64,000 nt of DNA from Gnetum montanum (GCA_015680685.1 MNCI01005895.1:1048285-1112284); one strand, 5' to 3'; positions 44,485 through 57,090 are shown, counted from the first letter of the stretch. The notes: generated from the letters alone by a model not told the origin. A program made the numbers and translations.

Positions 44485-44790
44485 TAGCCATTTTTTGCAT
44501 TTCACAGTTAGCATTTTTTGCATTTCCATACTTAGCATTTTTTCTATATTTCCATAATTAGCATTTTTTCTGCATTTTCATACTTAGCATTTTTTCTATA
44601 GTTTTACACTTTAGTCAATTTTTTGCAATTTTCATACTTAGTCAATTTTTTGCAATTTTTACACTTATCCTCTCTTTTTTTCTTTTTCTTTTTTGCATTT
44701 TTATACTTAGCCATTTTTCTACTACCAGCAGACTTAGTTATTTTTTGCAATTTTTAGAGTTAGCCATTTTTTACAAATAGCAACTCTCAT
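44485..44790. repeat. Leader array 'TTAGCATTTTTTGCATTT'
   Basis: About eight imperfect units of 30-38 bp, each with (T)TAGnCATTTTTT or TTAGTCAATTTTTTGC followed by GCATTT or TTTYCATACT. The array lies in the leader between primer site and gag, the same position as the word array at 18,390-18,880 in the related element. Confidence 0.7.
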
Positions 44791-44939
44791 AACTCGAGTT
44801 GTGAACATGAATCTAGATCAATGTTCCACGTCATTGTCTAACACATTTGACACTAGGATCCACCCAAAGTATGCCACACTAAGTCATGAATAATACAATT
44901 TTGTTTATGCCAAAATCCAAGTAGGATTACCAGTGGATC

Positions 44940-47145
44940 ACCTCGACCTAGAGGCAAAATAAGATTACGAATGAGTCCATCGGGATGGACGAGAGTACAA
45001 CCCTACCTTGTCTGACATAATCCCACTCATAGAGTCCTACCACTAGTTGTTGTCCTAACTCATCCATGCAAATAAGCATGATGTAGGAACAACCTACAAG
45101 GAAGCCTCACAAGAGGAAGAAGATGAGTTTGAGGCCTTCTTCAAACATGAGAGCCCCCCCTACACTATCTTCCAACAATTGCTCCCTAGTACAACCCCTC
45201 ATCAGTTTAGTCCACCCATCCTCTCTAAGATAGTGATCATGCCAATTTAGCCTTCCTTACAAGTGACCACTACATTTGCCCAACCCTACGCTCACATAGG
45301 AACCACCTCCTAGCCCCAGATAACTCAGGAATCCTACATCCCACCTATCTCATCAGTGCCCATGGCATCCATCCAACCCACTTGTGTGTGGCCTACCTCA
45401 CTCACTGCATCCATCACTCAACAGATACATCAACTAAACCTGTCTGCTATGATGTTAAACTAGTAACAACCATCTGCTATGACATTAAATTGGCAATGAC
45501 CATTCACTACGATATTAAGCTGGCAAACTTTGCAACCAACAATCCAACCCTATGCTACGCAACCAATACAAGCCCAGCCAATGCAACCAACTAGCACATC
45601 CCCAAGCCTAGATCAGGCATTCTAGCTGATCCAAAGCTTAACAGAGGAGATCAACCAGCTCAAAGCTACCTCCTTCGACACCATCAAGGTGGTGGACTTC
45701 TACCAGGATGATCCCATAAGTCCTACGGCACCACCTCTAACTCTCCTAACTAGGGTCCAACTGCCTCAACTCACCAAGTACAATAGTGAAGGGGACCCCA
45801 ATGCACACTTGGTCATATTTTGATCTAAGTGCCTACTCCTTCAAGCTTGGCCACACGTCAGCATGCACATGTTTCACATGTCACTCACTAGTAAGGCCTT
45901 AGACTGGTATAACGTGCTACCCAAGGCCTCAATCTCTTCTTTGGAGGATCTCATAAGCCAATTTGTGACATGTTTTAGGTACAACCTAAAGCCTAAAGCA
46001 ACCATCAACTAGCTCATGCAGGTCAAGCAAGGGCCCCTACAGCCCATGCCAAAATTCCTTCAATATTGGAATGTTGCATTGAGTGAAATGCATGAACCCC
46101 TAGCAAAGATGCATCTACTAGCCATCTTCAAGGGTGCAGTGAACAGCTTCATCAAGTCCAAACTATATTACCTAGCCCTGAAGTCTCTTGGCCAAGCCTT
46201 TGCTCAAACAAAAGGCATAGAAGAGGTAATGCAAGCTAGCAATGACCTAGCCTACATGGCCTACAGAAATCATCATGTGCACAAGAAAAACACAATAATG
46301 GAAACAGTGGCCGCAAGCACAAAAGTAACCAATCGAGGTCCAATAGCTAAGCAGCCCAAGGCCCTAGCTCACAAAGCTACCAACTTTGGTGCCAACTCAT
46401 CTACATTGTTAGGGGCTACCCCAAGGTCCCACTTTGAGTGCAAGGACCACTCAAAGTATATACCACTACCAATGGAACCCTCTAAACTGTTGGAGCAACT
46501 CCTGAAAGTCAAACAAATCTAATACAAACATGTATTAGAGATTGCCCATCAAAAACATGATAGGTACTGCGAACTACTAAGGAACCCCACCTCAGTAGTA
46601 CCAAACAAGCCCCCAGTCCCACAACATTTCAAGCTGGACAAATATTGTCATTACCACCAGTTGTCTAGTCATAGTATGGACAACTATCATGCTTTATAGG
46701 ATGATCTGCAAAGAATGATAGAATGAAGCCAACTGGTGCTTGACATAGCAAGCCAATCCAGCATAGATTATGTCCCCTATGCCATAAACTCCATCAGCAT
46801 AGGTGGTAAGTCTAAACCTATGCAACAACCTTTTGTGATCTACATGCCTCCCAGCATAGCAAGGATCCCCTCAGCCTCCACAAGCAAGAGGCCCCTCTTT
46901 GTTATCAAAGTGCCACCTTGGGTATCCACAACACCCTTTGTCATCAAGGTTCCATAGCAACCATCAGCTAAGATGTTAAACTAGCATGATGTAGTAACAA
47001 TGACTGCTATGCAACCTTTTTTCATTAAGGTACCACAACAAGTTGGCCCTACAACAACTCCTAAATCACCATTTGTCATAAGGGTGCCACAATGTAATGG
47101 CCCCTCACCTACTCAAAGCTCAACAGTGGGTAACATCCCAATCTC
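44940..47145 (+). pseudogene. gag and Pro-rich linker of the nested element
   Basis: N-terminal homology to the 17.3-kb gag ('GREYNPTLSDIIPL' against GHEFTPSPYDVIPV) is visible near 44,985. The capsid core at 45,870-46,520 has ALDWYNVLP and 'LEDLISQFVTCF', again matching. A knuckle-like YCHYHQLSSH follows near 46,650. The linker (46,820-47,090) has five PFVIKVP-type motifs. A 31-bp unit with ATGATGTTAAACTAG occurs three times at 45,440-45,530 and is the reverse complement of the family minisatellite core. Stops occur throughout. Confidence 0.8.
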
Positions 47146-47329
47146 TCCTCCTTAAAGGGTTGACCCCACTAGCAACCCAGGTAGGCCTACCAAATTGTAA
47201 CGCAAGAGGATGAACAAGTGCCTCGCAACCCCCATGGCCAAAGCAAAGGCCATAACCAACAAGCAACAACCAAACACTCAGGCCCCTGCCCCTAAGAAAG
47301 CCAAGCAACCTAAGCCCAAGTCCCCTCCA

Positions 47330-47960
47330 CAGGAGATCTATCTCTTAAGTTGCATGAAGGAAGTCAAGGCCAACACAATAGCTAACAACAAGGACTTCAT
47401 ATCTACACTAACCCATGTGAAACAAATGCTTAAGCAAAACAGCACAATGTTGAGCTAGTACAACCTAGTCATGACCTCATCTACTCATTGCCAAGCATTG
47501 GCCTGAATGTTGGCCTCCATTCCTATTATAGAGGACATCCCTATAGATGAGGCATTCATCCATGCAATGATGTTACCCCCTACACTACAGGAATCAAGTT
47601 CAACATGCAATGATGTAGTCAAGATCAATCTTGAATGAGGGGAGGTTACTACAACTCCACTATTCATTAGCATACGTGTTGGGTAGAGCATGATCCATAG
47701 ATTGCATGTTGATGATGGTGCAGCAACAAACGTAGTCCTATACTTCGTCATCAACAAGCTAGGCATGGCAAACAAAATTAGGCTAACCAAAACCATGTGT
47801 CTAAAATCCTTCAACAAATCACGCATTGCCATTAGGGGTACAATCAACTTAGCCTTTGTAGTAGAAGAGCAATTCCCCACCAATATAGATTTCACTATCA
47901 TAGAGGAGATTCCAAGCTTCAACCTAATCCTAGGTAGGCCTTGGCTAGCCCAACTATGAG
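47330..47960 (+). pseudogene. Protease of the nested element
   Basis: Helical connector at 47,330-47,460, then VDDGAATNVV (about 47,710), the retropepsin active-site loop, and 'FNLILGRPWLAQL' (about 47,918-47,956). Order and residues match 14,245-15,309. The sequence is interrupted right after the protease by an N (47,973), beyond which homology to the 17.3-kb element's protease tail is lost. Confidence 0.85.
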
Positions 47961-48179
47961 CCATCTCCTCTCNCTGCCATGGGCCATGCATTTCTGGTTT
48001 TTTCTTGCATTGCATTTGTTCATGCATTTACATTTTACCTGCTTGCCTAATTTACACATTGCTTCACTTTGTTTATGTATTTCTACTTTGTTTACGCATC
48101 CATCCACTTAGTTTATGCATTACATTTGAAAAACATCAAAACCACATAAAAAAACATATAACTACAAAAACACATGGCC

Positions 48180-48520
48180 TGAAAAGGCCTTAAACTAGCC
48201 CATGGCCTGGAACGACCTAAAACTATCGCTTTTTACATCGCTTTCCCTTCATTCATGCATTTTAACTTTGTTTACAATAGGTGCTGCTTAATGTTGTTTT
48301 TCTATTTGATTTTTGTAGGATCTTGCAAGCATATAACGTGACTATGCATGCAGCATCACACCTCACACAAGCAAGGTAAGCANCGTTATATGCTTGCAAG
48401 ATCCTACAAAAATCAAATAGAAAAACAACATTAAGCAGCACCTATTGTAAANCAGCACATCATGGTCTACCAAGACCTTAAACTGGGTTCACAGTCCGTC
48501 AAGACTTTAAACTGGCATGT
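48180..48520. repeat. Minisatellite 'GGCCTnnAACGACCTTAAACT' with an inverted assembly join
   Basis: Four units with a core close to the reverse complement of the 13,883-14,225 repeat flank a segment bounded by Ns at 48,383 and 48,452. That 68-bp segment (48,384-48,451) is the exact reverse complement of 48,271-48,338, so the apparent hairpin is probably an assembly artefact. Confidence 0.7.
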
Positions 48521-49722
48521 TGTTGATTTGTTCGAGCACCTACCATTGGTGAAACCCTTGGGGCACTTATCGCATTATTGCCTCCCACCATTCTGCTGAT
48601 CTTTTGGAGCACCTACCATCTATGTGACCTTCAAAGGACTCACAATTACTAGCTTCTTGAGCACTTACAACTGGCACAACATTTGATACATTTGTAGCAT
48701 CTTTGCACCCAACACTTGCAACATCTTCACATATGGCATTTACACTTTCATTTTACATTTTGTGGTTTTCTTGTCTTCTCAGAGTTGTGTTTGCAGGATA
48801 AATCCCCAGAGGTGGTCGTGCAAAGGTGCATCTCATCATAGTAGTAAGTCATCACATCACTTTAATGTGCATGATTGGACTAGTTAAGCCACTCAAGAGT
48901 GCACATCCCCCTCATCCCATTACAGCCTATGCACATCTACTCCCTCACCCCAATAGCCTCTCATCCCCTGCATACTTATGATTGCACATCTCTTTGATGC
49001 ATACACATTATGAAGCATATGACATTCTTTTCACATCAACCATAGAGCCCATGGCAAAAGTAACGCAACTTGTCCCATGGGGAGCCTCTATTGGGTAGTC
49101 AAAGCCCAAGTGGATGTAATGCAACTCATCCCTAGGAGGAAACACTTGTCCTATAGATGCGATGCAGTCGCATCAAAACAAAGCCCATCTACTCAATGGC
49201 CAACTTGCAGTTAGCATTCAGTAGTAAGCCAAACCCAACAAAGGTTCATCTCGCAATAAAGCAAAGAAAAGCAAAAAAAAATAAAAAAAATGAAAATAAA
49301 AAGAAAATAATAAAAATAGACAAAGAAAAAAAGAAAAGCAAAGGAGAATGGCAGAAAACACATCCCCAAGAAAATTGACAATTTCATAATCGGCCCATCC
49401 TTGGATTGACTTTGACTTTCTTATGAGCACTCCAACAAGAGGTTAACATTTCAAGGGCAAGCCACTTCATGCCATGGTTGCTATCAACCATGCTAACTTT
49501 GCATTTTACATCATGATCCACTATTTTCATTTCATCTTCCTAGCATTGCCTATACCCCTTGTCCCTCAGCATACCCTTATCCATATCATTCTTGAACATG
49601 GTGGAATGAAAATTGATCTTGTATCAATGAGCGATGTTGTTGCCACATTTGCTATGGTGTTTTGCAATTCTTTGTCGATGTCTCTTAAGCCACTCCTTTA
49701 GACATCAACAAAGAGAGACCAT
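48521..49722. other. 3' noncoding region of the nested element
   Basis: No coding frame supported. Contains an A-rich tract (49,258-49,345) and ends in the purine tract CAACAAAGAGAGACC (49,707-49,721), which matches the 17.3-kb element's tract. Confidence 0.6.
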
Positions 49723-51070
49723 TAAAACACCACCAATTTTAGGCTTCAACATTTCAACTACAAATTTTTTCTAAGTGTTAAAACTTGGAAAATTCTAATA
49801 AGTGTTGTGCTATGCTCCAAAGCTTAGCCAATGTATCATTGCAAAGAAGCCTTTAACAGCCTCCAAAAGCCTCTAAAGCTTAGCATCAACCTTTACCTCA
49901 GCTCTAGCACTTCCCTAATTGTTGGCATTCCCCAACGATTGTCATTCCTTGATGGTTGGAATTCCCTAACTATTGGCATTCTTGAACAGTTGGCATTCCT
50001 CGACGGTTGGCATTCCCTGATGGTTGGCATTCCCTAACAATTGGCATTCCCCAACTATTGGCATTCCTTAACTATTGGCATTCCTCAATAGTTGGCATTC
50101 CCCGATGGTTGGCATTCCCCGATTGTTGGAATTTCCCAATAGTTGGCATTCCTTGACTATTGGCATTCCTCGATTGTTGGCATTCCCTAACTGTTGGCAT
50201 TCCTTGATAGTTGGCATTCCCTGACTATTGGTGTTCCTCGATAATTGGCATTCCTCGATGATTGGCATTCCCCAACTATCGGCATTCCCCAACTATTGGC
50301 ATTCCCTGACAATTGGCATTCCTCGATAGTTGGCATTTCCTCGCTGTTGGCATTCCCCGAAGGTTGGCATTCCTTAACTGTTGGCATTCCCTAATAGTTG
50401 GCATTCCCCGACTATTGGCATTCCCAAGTGATTAGCATTCCCTGAATGTAAACCTTTTGAAGCACTTGGCATTTGGCATTTTGGCATCTTAGCACTTAAC
50501 TCCATGGGCAAATGAGACCTAGAGCACACCATACCGATAGAGAGCCAAAGTTGCACATCACAGCCCACTACAGCCCCATTGCAGACCTACAACACACTAC
50601 ACAATACACTACAGTGACTAACCCGATAGGCATGGTTCATCACAGTGAGTGCTAGACTTCACAGCTCGACACCACCGAGATTGTGACTATGCTTTCACTA
50701 TGCCTGTTGTATACTATGTACCTTTTGAGCCCTTTTTGGAGTTAACTACGCTTCCATTTGGCGTGGTGTTCCATTTCACTCTCCTATTTCTAGCATTTTC
50801 TTACATTTTTTCTTTGCATCTTTTTTCACTTTTTCATGCATCATTACATTGTACTACGTATTGTTTGCATTTTCATTTTGGCTAACCATGCCACCCCCTA
50901 GTTACATCCACCACCTTGGTTGCAATTGGCAAAGTCCCTATTCGATCGACAAGACCGTTCAAGGTGCTCCACCTCTATTTCTAGCAAGGCCCTTACATGG
51001 AGGTGGGGTTAAGGTTGTACGTCCATTGACCCCTCAGTGATTCTAGCCACCAACGTTTATGGTTGTTATA
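49723..51070 (+). repeat. 3' LTR of the nested element
   Basis: Partner of 43,083-44,243 and 187 bp longer, because its TTGGCATTCCC array (about 49,915-50,450) has about ten more units. It starts TAAAACACC (TG decayed) and ends GTTGTTATA before the ACTCC duplication. Confidence 0.88.
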
Positions 51071-51980
51071 ACTCCTCTAGTCATGTCTCTACTTTCCAAC
51101 CTTACTACCATCCTTCTAATTATTACCGAACTCATTCTCCACATGAAAGAAGGGATACCACCTCTTACCCTTATGCCCCTCCTATCCTTGCACATGTTCC
51201 TCCTCTACCCACATAGCTACCACCTACTCCACCTATGTAGGATGAATTATGAGCTAACCGTAACAACGCAATGCTACTAGGGTTGTTAACTTACAACCAG
51301 TTCATCAATTGGATGGGTCAAATACTTTATCAAAGAAAAGACCTTTCTTTCAACCTTGCAATCCACCTAAGCCCTTGATTACACCTGCAGTTGACAACCT
51401 TGTCCCTAAATTTTTCTTTATATCAAACACCTCTGAGTCCCCTTCAAACCAAAATCTACCTAAGATCCATATTGTCATGCTTACTCATACTATATCTAAT
51501 CGGATCTATGTTGGAAACATTTCTAGGAAAATAGCCAATCTTGAAAGTCCTCTCATTTATTTATAAATTGTTGAGAATGAACCATGCAAGGATCTTCTTA
51601 ATTTAGGTTTTGGTATCAATTTAATTTCTCATGAGATGTACACTACATGAAACCTACCTCCTCTCAAGAAGAGCAACATAAGATTAGAATTGGCAAACCA
51701 GTCCATTAGTATTCCATGGGGACTAGTAGAAGACATTGTGACCACTATTTGTGGGTGGTCTTATCCTGCTAATTTCCTAGTAATCAAAGTGAAAAACTAC
51801 AAAGGGAATTTTCCAATCATCATGGAAAGGGCATGGTTAAGCACTGTTGATGCTAGAATGGGTATCAGAGAACTTTCCCTAGAGATATCCAAAGAAAATG
51901 CATTTGGAAAGATTAAGAAGAAGAGAGTTCCATGCATTGTGTACAACGGTACTAGGTGCAATTATGTGCAGAAACTCTAG
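51071..51980 (+). pseudogene. gag C-terminus and protease of the 18-kb element
   Basis: Resumes the gag interrupted at 43,082. After a Pro-rich tail (51,150-51,240) the protease region shows 'LLNLGFGINLISHEMY' (about 51,593), a decayed active-site loop. It is followed by ELANQSISIPWGLVEDI (51,690-51,740) and 'FPIIMERAWLST' (51,810-51,850), the ILGRPFL-equivalent strand. This pattern is characteristic of Athila proteases. Confidence 0.75.
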
Positions 51981-52225
51981 GCTATACAACAAACATCTAT
52001 CTCTGCATGTAAGCAATGTGCACCAAAAGCAAAAATTTAAAGGTGTCTATACACAGTAGCCACAAAATAGGAGGGCACCTAGTGGTTGACCACTAATTCT
52101 GAGAGTAGCACACTTTGCATGGAACTGAGAGCCTAACATGCACATATGTCATAGGCATGGATAAACTAGAGTAAGTTCATCACCAACTTTCTGATGATAC
52201 AAATGATGATACTCACTAGGAAGAG

Positions 52226-53760
52226 TTGGAAATTCCTAAAAATTTTAAACAAGAGCCCCTTGAATTGAAAATGCTACAAACTGACATGGAATATGTGTTC
52301 TTGAAAAATGGGAAGCTGATCATAATTAATGGAAATCTTGCTCTAGAGCAGAAAAAGATGCTAGTGAAGGTTGTTGAAAAATGGTCAGTAACTTTTGCTT
52401 GGTTCTATCCTAAACTCATAGGGATTGATCCTAGGATATGCCAGCATCACATCTAGACTAATTCAGCCATGAAGCCAAAAAGATAGCCATAGAGGCAATT
52501 GAACCCCAAACTAAAGTAGATCATCAAGGAGGAAATTGAGCAACTCCTCAAGGCAAGGTTCATTTATCCCATTGTAGATAGTGAGTGGGTTAGTCCACTC
52601 ATAATTGTGCCAAAGAAAGATGGCAAGTGGTAGGTCTACATCGATTTTCTGCTACTAAATATGGCAACATTCAAGGACCATTTTCCGTTGCCATTCGTTG
52701 ATTGGGTGCTAGACACAATATCTAGGCATTGCTACTATAGTTTCCAAGATGGTTATAATGGCTATAACCAAATTAAAAATGCACTAGAGGACCAAGCCAA
52801 GACAACATTCATGAGTCCTTGGGGGACTTTTGCATATCACAATATGCCATTTGATTTATGCAATGCTCCTGCTACATTCCAATGCCTAGTTGTGAGCATT
52901 TTTCAATAACAAATCAATAGTGATGTGGAAGTCTTCATGGATGACTTCTTCACTTATAGAGCTACATTTAAACAAGCCCTGGACCACCTTGAGCAAGTAC
53001 TAAAATGATGTGATGAAACCAACTTGCGACTCAATTGGCAAAAAAGTCACTTAATGGTTCAAGAGGACATTGTATTGGGACACAAAATATCATAAGTAGG
53101 AATTGAGGTAGACCCTCAAAAAATAAGGGTCATCCAAGGAATAAACCACCAACTAGAAACTGTCAAAGATGTTTAATCATTCTTTGGACATACTAGCTAC
53201 TATCAGTGATTTATAAAGAATTTCTCTAAGATCACAAAACCATTGGTGGAGCTAACAAAAAAAGATGCTCCATTTGTGTAGACCACAAAATGTGAAAAAG
53301 CATTCCAATAGCTGAAAGAGAAACTTGTAGAAACTCCAATTCTATAAGCACTTGACTAGTCTAGACCATTTCATACCATAACAGATGTATCGAATTATGC
53401 CTTGGAAGCTATGCTTATGTTGTTAGATGACAAGAAATGTCCATATTACATCCACTGCACTAGCCGAAGCATTGGGGGTGCACAACTAAACTACACTACT
53501 ACAAAAAAAGGATTGATGACAATGGTATTTGCTCTAGAGAAGTTCAAGCACTATGTGCTTGGATACAAGGTGTTTTTGCACATGGACCATAGTGCCATCT
53601 GCTGCTTGATGAACAAGCCAATAGTGAGCCCCTATGTCATATAATGGCTAGTGATCTTGTAAGAATTTAATCTTATGATGATAGATTGAAAGGGCACTAA
53701 GAATGTGGTCATTGATCACTTGTCTTGGTTGCAATGGGATGACAAACAGGAAAAAATCCA
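52226..53760 (+). pseudogene. Reverse transcriptase and RNase H of the 18-kb element
   Basis: RT motifs in order: SEWVSPLIIVPKKDGKW, FQDGYNGYNQI, FMSPWGTFAYHNMPF, NAPATFQ and VFMDDFF (the [YF]xDD box near 52,935). A connection domain and RNase H follow (53,390-53,640; 'TDVSNYALEAML', 'FALEKFKHYVLGYKVFLHMDH'). At least ten stops are present, mostly of the Gln/Trp-decay type. Only one RNase H is present, fitting Athila and not Tat. Confidence 0.85.
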
Positions 53761-53789
53761 TTATCTAATATGTTTCTTGATGAACTCCT

Positions 53790-55182
53790 CTTTGTCAGGG
53801 CTATAACTGAACAATTATTCAATGAACTTAAATGGTATGATGGTATTCCCACTTATCTTCTCACTCAAGAGATGCCACAAGGGTTGGACCACTGGAAGAA
53901 ATAGCAATTTCTTCACTAGGTAAAACACTTTATGGAGATTAATGGACACCTCTGCAAGGTATGCACCAATGGCCTGGTTCATTAGTGTGTCCCTAATGTT
54001 GATCAATTATGTGTTCTCCAACACACTCATGAAGGTCCTTGTGGAGGAAACTATGTTAGGAGACACATGACTATCAAAATCTTAATGGCAAGGTATTATT
54101 AGCCAACAATCTTTAGGGATGCCCACCATTACATTCACTCTTACGAACAATGCCAATGAGATGGTGGAATGACTGCTCGAATAGAGGAACCTCAACAATG
54201 GATTCAACCACTGGAACCCTTTGATATTTGGGGCATTGATTTCATGAGTCCCATCACACCCATGTTAAATGAAAAGGAACACATCATAGTCACTATTAAC
54301 TATTGTACAAAATGGGCAGAAGTAGCAACCGTCATTAACTATGCATCTTCTATTGCTACTTGGTTTATGCAACAAAATGTTGTAAATAGGTTTGGTGTGC
54401 CACATGCATTAATTTCTGATAATGAAACTCACTTTACAGGCACTACTTTTCAAAAGCTCATGCAACACTTGGGGGTTGAACATAAACTCATAACATCATA
54501 CCACCTCCAAGCCAATGGTCAAGCTAAGGTTACCAATAAGGAAATCACAAGGATTCTAACAAGAATTGTTAGCAAGTATAAGAAAGACTGGAGCACAAAA
54601 CTCAATGATGCCCTTTGAACCTACCACTCAACATGAAAACTTCCTATAGGCTATTCTCCCTATGAGCTCGTGTATGGAAAATTACCAAATCTTCCTATTC
54701 AATTTGAGCTTTGTGCACTTTTAATAGCCTATGGCCTCAACCTTGACTTGAGTCTAGCACAAAAAGAAAGACTAATGAATCTTAACTTGCTAGACGAAAA
54801 TCGATTGGTAGCCCTATCATCTAACGAGTTGCACAAGGCCTACAACAAAAAGTGTCATGACCTTAAAATTTGAAAAGTCAAATTTCAACTAGGAGATAAG
54901 GTTTTCTACTGAAACCCCACACATGTACCTCAATGAACTAAGTTCCAAATGTTATGGGAAGGACCTTACATCATTTATGAAACTTTTCCTTCTAGGGCCA
55001 TGATGATCTACAAACCTAAGAGCCCAAACAAGAAACAGCTGATCATCATCCAACAAATCAAACCTTTCCATGAGCATAAGCTAACAAATACAACAAACAC
55101 CTCATTGAATGGACAACCACACTCCATATTTTGGATCTCCTCCTTTCAACTTAGCCGTGGAGGAGATGGCCACCCATGCTAA
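53790..55182 (+). pseudogene. Integrase of the 18-kb element
   Basis: A zinc-binding remnant lies around 54,030-54,160 (HEGPCGG...). The catalytic core at 54,169-54,618 has Asp in IWGIDFM, Asp in ISDNETHF and Glu in 'GQAKVTNKE', so all three acidic residues are still readable. The C-terminal module 'LWEGPYIIYE' is near 54,949. Stops separate the core from the C-terminal half (54,618 and 54,870-54,935). Confidence 0.85.
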
Positions 55183-56345
55183 CCATATAAGTGGCTCCTT
55201 AGTTTTTCAATTTTTTGTTTTACAACTTTTTATTTTACCTCTTTTTGTTTTTATGTTATTAATCTTTTCTAATTTTTTTTTACACCATCGTTAGTACATT
55301 TTCTATTTCTTGAATATTTTATATTTTATTTTGTTTTTGTATGACTTTCTAACTTTTTGTTAATAAGTTCTAAGTACAATGGTAATGCATTGCTTGATGG
55401 TGGTATGTACTTTCTTGTTATTTGATTGTTGGTGCCTGGATTTTGGTTTTGAATTTCATTACAGATGATTAGGACATAGTTTCTTTTTCATGCAACAAGC
55501 AGTGAGTCCACAACATCCACCCATCCACAAACTCTATGGTTTTCCTTGTTCAAGAAACATGTAGTTCCTTTTTCATTAATAAAAATTTAACAAATTTGTG
55601 ACTTTGGTAGTTTCCAGAATTGGGAAGGATTCAAAGGTTTGAATAGGGTGTGGCTTCAAGGGGATTTAGTATTCTTTGTGTTTTTCTGTTTGCCTAAGTG
55701 CATGTGTGTTTTCATGGATTTCTTACTATTTCATGTCAACTAATAAAAGGAAGTTAAATAAGTCTTTGCATGGTGTGTTTTTCATAAAAAAAATGATGTG
55801 AATTCAAAGCACACCCCTTAGACAAAATAAATGCATACATCTTTGCATGGTGTGGTTTCCATTTCAAAAAAAAATGATGATGGGAATTTAAAACACACCC
55901 CTTAGACAAAATAAATGAGCTACAAGCACTGATTATAGAACTAGTCCCTTCTAACTAAGGCCCTTTCTCACTTCCTACTTTTCTTTTTTTCTTTAATAGG
56001 GAACAGTGGTTGTTCTATGGGAGCACTCTTGTGTTTCAAGGGATGGATTGGTCCTAGAATGATGATGTAAAGTCACTAAATGTGGTTGGTTTTGGTTTGG
56101 ACTAAGGATGGGTCCTATCAAGTCATTTAACCACAAAATCGACAAGGAACTTCATGTGACCTTAATTAGGGACTCCATTCATCCATCTATGCTTTTTATG
56201 TCTCACCTCACTACCAGTTTCATGTTCTTATTTGATGTCCTAGTTTGATATGTTAGAATTCTTAGTTAATTTCTTCCAGATTTTTGTACTTAACCTTTTG
56301 TAACCATTAATCATCCACGGAGCCCATGAACTCTTTGATTTGAAG
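55183..56345 (+). other. pol-to-ORF3 spacer of the 18-kb element
   Basis: AT-rich, no gene. Counterpart of 1-680. A 77-bp tandem duplication (55,763-55,839 and 55,840-55,917) centred on 'ACACCCCTTAGACAAAATAA' lies within it. Confidence 0.6.
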
Positions 56346-56399
56346 TTATGCAAGGGCATAAAAGCCTGTGCCTACTTTGGGGAGGACCCACTTGCATAT
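56346..56399 (+). other. Conserved hairpin, second copy
   Basis: TATGCAAG (56,347-56,354) pairs with CTTGCATA (56,391-56,398). The loop keeps AGGGCATAA and CCTACTTTGGGGAGGA from the copy at 683-737. Confidence 0.6.
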
Positions 56400-57090
56400 C
56401 TTTTGGTTGGTTTAGTTAAGTTCTTTGCCCTTAGAGGCACTCTTACAATCAAATTCTTTTTGTTTACTCCATCAATGATATCCAATTGTGCATATCTTCA
56501 CAACATTTTATAGTGAACTTTCCTTTTTATTGTTATGAATTCTTACACCCTTTTAAATATTTTCCATGTGTTGAAATTTTTTCAAATTTAATGGACCACT
56601 TATCTATTTTACTCTATTTGTAAACCTTCCCACTAACACTACTCAAGGAATTAGTCTACCACAATCACAACCTAGCTAAGTGTAACCATCGATGAGACAA
56701 GGCATTTAACAACTATGTGTTACACATTGCATACTAATTCATGATTTTGTTGTGATTGTAGTGGGAAGCATGGATTGGAAGCAGGACTATCTTCACCAAG
56801 GATAATGTGGCAGTACCACACAATGTGGATCGTTCACAATTATTGGATCTTCTCTCTCACTCTTCAGCTGCCAAGAGATGTTGGATGTTAGTGTTATCCA
56901 GGGTGTTTACTTCTCTTATCATAAACATCCAACTTTGTAAAAGGTTGTATCTGTGTACACTTGGGCACTTAGAGTTTGTTTGTTCCATCTGAGTCAGTTT
57001 GTATATCAGTCAATAATCCCATACCTACAAAATATTTTGTAAAGAACTTGTTCCTTCTCTTCTTCACTCGAGGACGAGTTTTCATTTAGT
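56400..57090 (+). pseudogene. ORF3 remnant of the 18-kb element
   Basis: A GATTGTAG acceptor-like string (56,753-56,760) occupies the place of GATTGCAG before the F1 ORF3. Only about 330 bp separate it from the purine tract, and that part resembles the end of F1 ORF3 and its 3' end ('AATCCCATACCTA', 'ACTCGAGGACGAGTTTT'). The body of ORF3 is deleted, and no word array or TATA box precedes it. Confidence 0.6.

Larger units (their letters stand above)
43083..51070 (+). mobile_element. 8-kb pol-less Tat-like LTR element nested in gag
   Basis: Flanked by ACTCC on both sides (43,078-43,082 and 51,071-51,075). LTRs are 43,083-44,243 and 49,723-51,070. The interior has a primer site, a leader array, gag and protease homologous to the 17.3-kb element, then about 1.7 kb of noncoding sequence up to the 3' LTR. 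RT, RNase H and integrase are absent. Either it lost pol or it is a non-autonomous family moved by relatives of the 17.3-kb element, with which it shares LTR start, primer site and purine tract. Confidence 0.88.

Noticed and set aside
48271-48452. Perfect 68-bp inverted repeat (hairpin)
   Set aside because: Both ends of the second arm coincide with single Ns and the copy is exact in otherwise highly decayed sequence; an assembly join is more likely.
49218-49430. Phe/Leu-rich minus-strand frame resembling a membrane protein
   Set aside because: It is the reverse of an A-rich tract in the nested element's noncoding region.
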